Of a stretch of 64,000 nucleotides of DNA, positions 58,371 through 64,000 are shown piece after piece. A program made the translations under genes and the position numbers. Below the pieces are notes generated by a model that was given only the letters and a program-made list of their open reading frames with translations, had not been told where the DNA came from and did no database searches. The stretch spans positions 29,444 through 93,443 of the forward strand of contig JAJKFJ010021253.1 in the NCBI GenBank assembly GCA_027382625.1, written 5' to 3'. The stretch's first letter is position 1. Each line of letters starts with the position of its first letter. This DNA comes from Tetmemena sp. SeJ-2015. Taxonomy: Eukaryota > Ciliophora > Spirotrichea > Sporadotrichida > Oxytrichidae.

Positions 58371-59328
58371 TCACGAAATTAAAAAATCTTCATGAGTCTC
58401 CGCCTCTCTAATTATACCTCTATGGATTAATTTCTATTTCTAATAGCTCAAAATTTCACTAAAGTGAGGATTTTCACCATTATGAATTAGATATACAAAT
58501 GGAAGAGCTGCTGTTAAGAATATTAGCCACTCCATTTCTTCCAAGTTAGAGAATAGAGGAGGAGATCTTTTTTAAATTCTATCTTTTTCTTAGCAAAGAG
58601 GAATAAAAAATAGTGACTTAGTTTTTTTCGGTTCTTGAGTGGAGAATATAAATTTACCTGCAAGTTTGCTTCGCATTTGCGAAAGTTTTGAGTTTTTGGT
58701 AGATAAATTGGTGGTAGAAGAGAGAGTAGCTGAAAATGGACTGAGGTCTTTGTTATCTTGGCTTTTAATTCCTCTGAACGCAACCAAAGGGCCTAACCTC
58801 CCTTTTATACTTTAGATCTATAAATCTTTAAACTGTAGATATTTATTAAAAATAGGCAACAGTAGAAATATTTTATTTAAACTTTATAGAAAAGTCTGTC
58901 TTATCTTTTTTTTGCTATTTTTGCATTAATTTACCTTAATCTATATTTACACTGTAGCAATCACTTACCTGTTTATTGATAGCAGCAGGTAAGTGATCTA
59001 AAGGTGCATTAGCTACTGATAGGTTGCTGGTGGCAGAGTTAAGGAATTGACTGCTTAGTTTTTGGTTTTACTCGGAAAGGCCAATCTGAGTGATTCTGCT
59101 GCTGTTGATGGATGCAGCTGTGCATTCCTCAGCATGCAGTTCCTCATCAATCACCGAGGGACTCAGCTACAACGCAAGGTCACCTAACTTCCTCTCTCCA
59201 GGGGAACTTACAACAAACTTAGACGCAGAGAAACACTGCTGTTTGGAGTCACAGTAAAGACTGTCTAGGTTCGCCAGCAGGGACTGACCCTTTTAACTTA
59301 ATTAAAGGTTTTAAGTTGCTGATTCCAT
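58371..59328 (-). CDS. Unrecognised protein with C-terminal membrane segment
   Basis: ATG at 59328 gives MESATQNLQLSQKGQSLLAN, then LDSLYCDSKQQCFSASKFVV and SSPGERKLGDLALQLSPSVI, through SNLSVANAPLDHLPAAINKQ. An intron beginning GTAAGTGATTG follows, ending in ...TTAG near 58791. The next exon is PLVAFRGIKSQDNKDLSPFS, LSQMRSKLAG. Another gap leads to LEEMEWLIFLTAALPFVYLI, a membrane helix, and HNGENPHFSEIL to TGA 58371. A hydrophilic Ser-rich body with a late TM suggests a tail-anchored protein of the secretory pathway, but there is no SNARE heptad pattern that I can see. Confidence 0.6.
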
Positions 59329-60427
59329 GTCAATATTTATTATCGCAAAAGTAAATTGAATTCAAATGGGTGATAAATTAGAGTATGAGGGAATATTTCT
59401 AAGGTGAGTTATTATTATTTAGCGTAGTAAGTTTTAAATTTGTAAATAGATTGAGGTTTGGTGGTTGGAGGCTTGCTTAGAAGCAGGTGGAATATTGTGA
59501 GTAAGTTAGATTAATCAAGAATTCCGGAGTTAGGCAAATAAGCTGAAAATTAATATCCACAAAATCGAATTTGAACAAAAAGGAATGATGATGAAAAATT
59601 TCTTTGCATAAATGCTGAGATTATTGCAATTTAAAATTTTTTAAGCAAATATAGTTGCCATGAATTCAGTCAAGAACTTTTTAGGGGATGTCTGCGTTTT
59701 TGTGGAGAAAATTATCTCAAAATAGAGAGGATTTTTAAGAGAAGAATCATTCTAAAAATTTTAATTTTAACTCATTGAAAATGATGCGTTTAATCATACA
59801 ATTGAACTATCTGAGAATTATCTCTCTAAATCTTGGCATTTTTAGTAAATAAATAGCTGTACCTAGATATAATTTTCAAATATAGCGCAGTCAAAGCTTT
59901 TTAGAAAATTTTGAATATAAAATTTTTAAAACTTTATTTAAAATTTATCTGAATTTATATTTAGAATTGACATCTTTTAATAATAAGCTATAATCAATCA
60001 TGCTGTTTAAACATTCTATATTTCTCTCACTAAAATCTAAGCCCCAAATCTGCTTTTATAAGTCTCCACTCCCTAAATAGTATCACACCTAGTATAATAT
60101 AATTAACCTATGAAAATAACTATTGATTATATTTAATTTCTCTTATATTTGTAAAGTATGCTGCTGGGGTATATATAGCCACGTCATGGTATCTAAACCA
60201 TTCGCCGGAGCGATAATTTGAGGACGTGTATATTCATAAAGAGTGAGGTAGGGGCAGTCTTAGAGTGGTGGTTTGAAGCTATTTGTTTATAAAGATTATT
60301 AGACAATTGGGGGTTGCTATGAGCACACAGATTAATTCCGTGCACAACAAATCCTCTTTACTTTGTTCATTTGTTACAAATCTAATTCTCTTCGAAAAAA
60401 TCAACGCTCGTAATAAACTAACCCAGA
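59329..60427. other. Divergent intergenic region
   Basis: About 1.1 kb, AT-rich, between the membrane protein (-) and the kinase (+). GGTATATATAGCC near 60168 is a TATA-like element in a locally GC-rich context, about 260 bp upstream of the first kinase ATG. Confidence 0.4.
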
Positions 60428-62300
60428 ATGAAAAGATTAATTGAGTGAGCGATGATTTAGGGAAGATAAGTTTGAATGGACAAGAGATCAGCAGTGCTAA
60501 CAGACTGGCTTATCTAAAAACGTAGTCAGATAAATTTAAGTAGGACTACGTTTAATCATTAGTCAATAGCTTTGAATGCAGCTATGTAATCGATGCCTTG
60601 CTTGGACAGGGAATATTATATTTAAGACATGAAATAGGTGATTATAAATACTAAAGGAATGCACGCTTCAGTACATAAGTGCTTCAAAATTGACGATTAA
60701 GAGAGACTGTATCCTTATGCAGTCAAGGTAATCAGAGACGACGATGATGAAAAGATTCTCATCCACTAATATTACCAAATCTAGTGAAAGAAGTACTCTT
60801 TAATCTTTGAATGAATTTATTATTTTGCTTAGCAATAAGAGTTCGAGATAATGAAAGAGCTTCACCACCCCAATGTTGTAGAGGCAGTAGAAATATTTGT
60901 GAATAACGCTAAGAAAGAAGTCTATCAAGTACTTAAATTCATAGAGGGTAAGGAAATTCTGGACTAGATATGTGAGATGGAGAGTGGGGCTTATCAAGAA
61001 AAGGAGGCCAAGAAAATATTCAGGCAAATAATCGGGGCTATTGACTACCTACACTAAATAGGGGTATGCCACAGGGATATAAAACCCTCTAATATACTAG
61101 TATCTAAAGAAAACTTTATAATAGATTTTGAATAACAATAAATTAATTGCTTTAACGAAGTCACCCTAGTAGATTTTAACGTAGCTAGAAGGAGAAAGGC
61201 TTAGGGAAATTTTAGAATGATGACCAAGACTGGTACTCTAGCACACAGCGCGCCTGAGATTTTTACATCCACCTACTATGAGTAAGTATTGGAGGTAGTA
61301 AAGTTCATCAATTCATCAATCGGCAAATGTTCATATTTAGTCATATTAAAGTGAAAATTATAAATTAAGGGGGCATGAGTGTTACGAAGAAGACATTTAA
61401 TTTGTCGGTTACTTCGCCCCTTATTTTAATCAAGCAAATCCTTAAGTTCATTCTCCCATTTGAAACTGGGCTAAATAACCCTAACTCTTTGATATTATAG
61501 TGAGAAGGTGGACATTTGGAGTGCTGGCACTGTTCTCTTTCTAATTCAAAATAAGTTTATCACATTTAAATGATGAGAATAATGTTGAGTGGGCAGCAGC
61601 CTTTTGAAAATGAAAACGTGTCTAAGCTAATTTCTAGAATTACACTTGCAGACTACAGCTTCAAGGCGAATGCTTGGTCTAAAGTCTCTGTCGAGGCCAA
61701 GGATTTAATTAGACAAATGTTTACCATCGATCCGTAGTTTCGGCCCTCCGCAGCCTAGATAATAGAGCACCCCTGGTTCTAAGAGGACCAGCCAGATTTG
61801 ATAACTGAAATTGAATTGAGTGAAAAGATTTCTTGTGATTATAAATTTCTCTCTTTTTGAGTGAAGCTCTGGGGGATTTAGAGAAGCGAAAGAGCTTAAA
61901 AGATTTCGGAAAACTGAGTCTAGCTATCAATATTGCAATTCACATTTATTTTTGACTTGATTTACGAGTCGTACTCTGACTATGAATGTGGGGAGTATCG
62001 ATGAAGAAATCCTGAAGAAGGGTCTGGAGATAAGCAATATGAAGTATACCCGTAGTTTGGGCTGCGCTAAAAACGAATATGACTCCTACTTTAAAAAATA
62101 AATGGCATCTTCGTTTTAAATAATCCTACTTTAATTCAGATATGCGCAAGCTTGAGTAAAATCTGGATAATCTCCTAATGACTTGCCCGAGCAAGAGAGC
62201 TCAATCGGAAAGCAGTGATAGTGACAGTGAAGATGAGAATTTAAATTAAATTGTTGTAACGTAAATTGCTATAAATGAATATATTCGATCAGTCCCCTGA
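60428..62300 (+). CDS. Serine/threonine protein kinase, CAMK/CDPK-like, with DFN in place of DFG
   Basis: The frame is open before 60450. Reading from SLNGQEISSANRLAYLKTQS, the kinase domain begins at YVIDALLGQGMHASVHKCFK after a 46-bp IES at 60610. Then AVKVIRDDDDEKI (VAIK-type Lys), EFEIMKELHHPNVVEAVEIF (alpha-C Glu), YQVLKFIEGKEIL, GAIDYLHQIGVCHRDIKPSN (catalytic loop), VTLVDFNVARRRKAQGN (DFG replaced by DFN), TGTLAHSAPEIF, a break, KVDIWSAGTVLFL, MLSGQQPFENENVSKLISRI, RQMFTIDPQFRPSAAQIIEH and PWFQEDQPD. The tail includes LGDLEKRKSLKDFGKLSLAI and a Ser/Asp-rich SESSDSDSEDENLNQ before TGA 62298. The APE-adjacent intron lies near 61282-61500. No EF-hands are seen, so not a full CDPK. The true start codon is not certain. 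Confidence 0.85.
60610..60655 (+). other. IES, 46 bp, pointer GGAAT
   Basis: GGAAT is repeated at 60610 and 60656. It interrupts the glycine-rich loop; excision gives LLGQGMHASVHKCF and the correct frame. Confidence 0.9.
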
Positions 62301-63894
62301 CAGAGAGCCAAAGTAAGAAAAGAAGAGCTCAAATAGGCTTGATTAACTACTCTATGTTTATATTATAGTTTATATCTACTAGAAAAAGGATTAGGAGTTA
62401 GGCGGAAGCTATCAGCTAAATAAAGATTCTCATTACTTAAATCATGAGGGAGCAGATACTCTCTCAGTATTGTATTAAAATTAATAACTTATTAAAGAAC
62501 CATCATCAAGTAATCCAAATTATTTTAATTTTTAAATTAATAAAATTTAAACTAGAAAGATGACTTGAAAGATTTAAATAATATGACTATGATTTAATTA
62601 AAAAGTAGAATTAATAAATTGTTGTGCTAGTCTCTTTATTTATAGATTATACGAATTTTGATAAAAACTCTAACTGTCTTAATTTATGATTGAGCATTAT
62701 GAAATTAATTCCATCGTCATTTTTTTATTCCAAAACTTTTTTCATTATTTTTTTCTAACTTTTATATTTAATATTTTTTCTATTATTCTTTCTAAATAAT
62801 TATTATTTTTTTATTTATTGATTTTTCATTTTTTTGTTATTCCTGATCTTAAAATAATTTAAATACCCCCTAATCTATTGAAAAAGGCTAATTTTTTCAC
62901 AATTTTATATAAAAATGTTTGCCATTTGACAACCAAATTTCAACAGGCTTTATAATTTATCTTTTAAAAATAATAAACTCCAAATTATTAAGTTTAATCT
63001 TGCTCATAATAAAGTTTCTCATTCCAACCATCTCCAACTATTTAAATTAAAAATAATTAAAGAAGGAATAAATATTTGCTTTGGACTCTAATGCCATTAT
63101 TTTACAAAATTTTTGGAATCTATTCCCTCAATATAACAATATATAACAATTTGTGAATAAAAACCATTTTAAGTTGATAATATGAATGATAGCTTGGTTT
63201 GTATTATAAATTAAGTAATCATTCCTTTTCCAATAATCTATTGAATCAAAATATTTCTATACCTTTACTAATAATAAAACACTGGAGGCAGTTTTCTTTA
63301 TTATAGTTTATGATTTATTTATAATCTAAAATTTGTTAAAATCATGAATGGGATTTGTAAAAAACCTTTATTTTTTCTTTTGATTTTCAAATAAAGCACT
63401 TCTTAGTAAAGGAATATAGAATACAACTATCATCTATCATTATGAGCTCTCAATGGAAAATAATTGTTATAATTTTAGATGATGCTCAACTGTCATTCAT
63501 CAATCAAAATTTACTTTTAACTCATAAAGTTATTTTCATATATTCCACTTATAATTAGATAAAGATTATAAATATAAGAGAAAGGATAAGTAGGTTCATA
63601 ACAGCGATATTACAAAAACACAGACAAAAATTTTTAAATTAATTAATGGATTTAAATTTTGACATCCATTCTAATTATTTAAGAATATGATTAAATATAT
63701 CTTTCATAAATTCAATAAAGATTACTTTTTACTTCGATATAAGATATTGAATTAAAATCTTAGAATAATTATTCACTGAAGATTAAGTGTGGGAATTAGA
63801 GATTCTGTTAACTCGTGATCTAAATAACGAATAAGAAATCAACACTCTTAAAAATAAATATGATGATATAGAGTGGAGTAAATATAGTTTATAG
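62301..63894. other. AT-rich intergenic region
   Basis: About 1.6 kb with very long A/T stretches (62690-62880 is mostly T runs). No coding segment or repeat family recognised. Confidence 0.45.
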
Positions 63895-64000
63895 ATGAGT
63901 GTAAATGAAAAACATGGCGATTTTCCAAATGTGGCAGCAGCATCTCCAAAACAGGCCATGCAAATAGTTACTCATATTAGTGAAGTAATATTAAGGCTAG
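63895..64000 (+). CDS. 5' end of an unrecognised gene, cut by the window edge
   Basis: ATG at 63895 opens MSVNEKHGDFPNVAAASPKQ, continuing AMQIVTHISEVILRL to the edge. Composition changes from AT-rich to coding-like at the ATG. Too short for assignment. Confidence 0.5.
   Translation, partial: MSVNEKHGDFPNVAAASPKQAMQIVTHISEVILRL

Noticed and set aside
1..64000. Telomere-bearing transposons (TBE-like) or macronuclear telomeres
   Set aside because: No tandem C4A4/G4T4 repeats and no transposase-like frame were found on either strand.
1..64000. CRISPR arrays, bacterial operons or insertion sequences
   Set aside because: Genes have introns, the code is a ciliate one, and no spaced repeat arrays or IS ends are visible.

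Overview
The window looks like germline (micronuclear) DNA of a spirotrichous, probably hypotrich, ciliate. Three things in the sequence support this. (1) Open frames are full of TAA and TAG at positions that must be glutamine, and the ends that agree with protein families are TGA. (2) Conserved genes are broken by short AT-rich inserts bounded by direct repeats of 2-9 bp (for example TGGTG, GCTTT, AACTCT, TTTAAGCTA). Removing the insert with one repeat copy restores the frame or the family sequence exactly. This is the IES/pointer signature, and most pointers are not TA, unlike Paramecium or Euplotes. (3) About 25 genes lie on one continuous piece with no G4T4/C4A4 telomere runs, unlike somatic nanochromosomes. 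True GT-AG introns (about 33-216 nt) occur beside the IESs. All gene segments found are in linear order and one orientation, so no scrambled gene was seen.

Layout. 1-2.6 kb: a partial minus gene, a secretory-type ORF and an M20 metallodipeptidase. 2.9-5.15 kb (-): a two-membrane-segment protein. 5.5-7.9 kb (+): a PDI-like protein with a CSLC motif. 8.0-11.8 kb (-): an ADIP/SSX2IP-like coiled-coil protein. 11.9-13.3 kb (+): an ArfGAP. 13.7-17.3 kb (+): a WDR26/Gid7-type LisH-CTLH-WD40 protein. 17.86-18.24 kb: a GC-rich hairpin-rich island. 18.3-20.2 kb (-): a Gln-rich protein with PAM2-like and SUZ-like motifs. 21.7-23.0 kb (-): a BCAT-family protein lacking the catalytic lysine. 23.4-24.8 kb (-): a cysteine-rich membrane protein.

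25.5-27.7 kb (+): kynurenine 3-monooxygenase; 27.7-28.2 kb (+): a small membrane protein; 29.0-30.8 kb (-): kynureninase. These two enzymes are consecutive steps of tryptophan breakdown. 32.2-41.7 kb (-): a very long hybrid histidine kinase (PAS, HisKA, HATPase, acidic linker, REC). 41.8-42.5 kb (+), 42.4-44.9 kb (-) and 45.3-45.9 kb (+): unrecognised genes. 46-49.2 kb: AT-rich and nearly empty. 49.2-50.2 kb (-): a GC-rich, IES-free, intron-free cathepsin L-like protease. 50.7-53.6 kb (+): a coiled-coil protein. 53.9-57.1 kb (-): a PHD/zinc-finger protein. 57.5-59.3 kb (-): two small genes. 60.4-62.3 kb (+): a CAMK-like kinase. 62.3-63.9 kb: AT-rich spacer. 63.9 kb to the end (+): start of another gene.

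The genes are mostly unrelated housekeeping and signalling functions. What unites them is that nearly all need DNA excision during development before they can be expressed. Several frame breaks are single bases in short homopolymers and are more likely sequencing errors than IESs. Exon and MDS borders are given only where I could work them out by hand; elsewhere gene spans are approximate.
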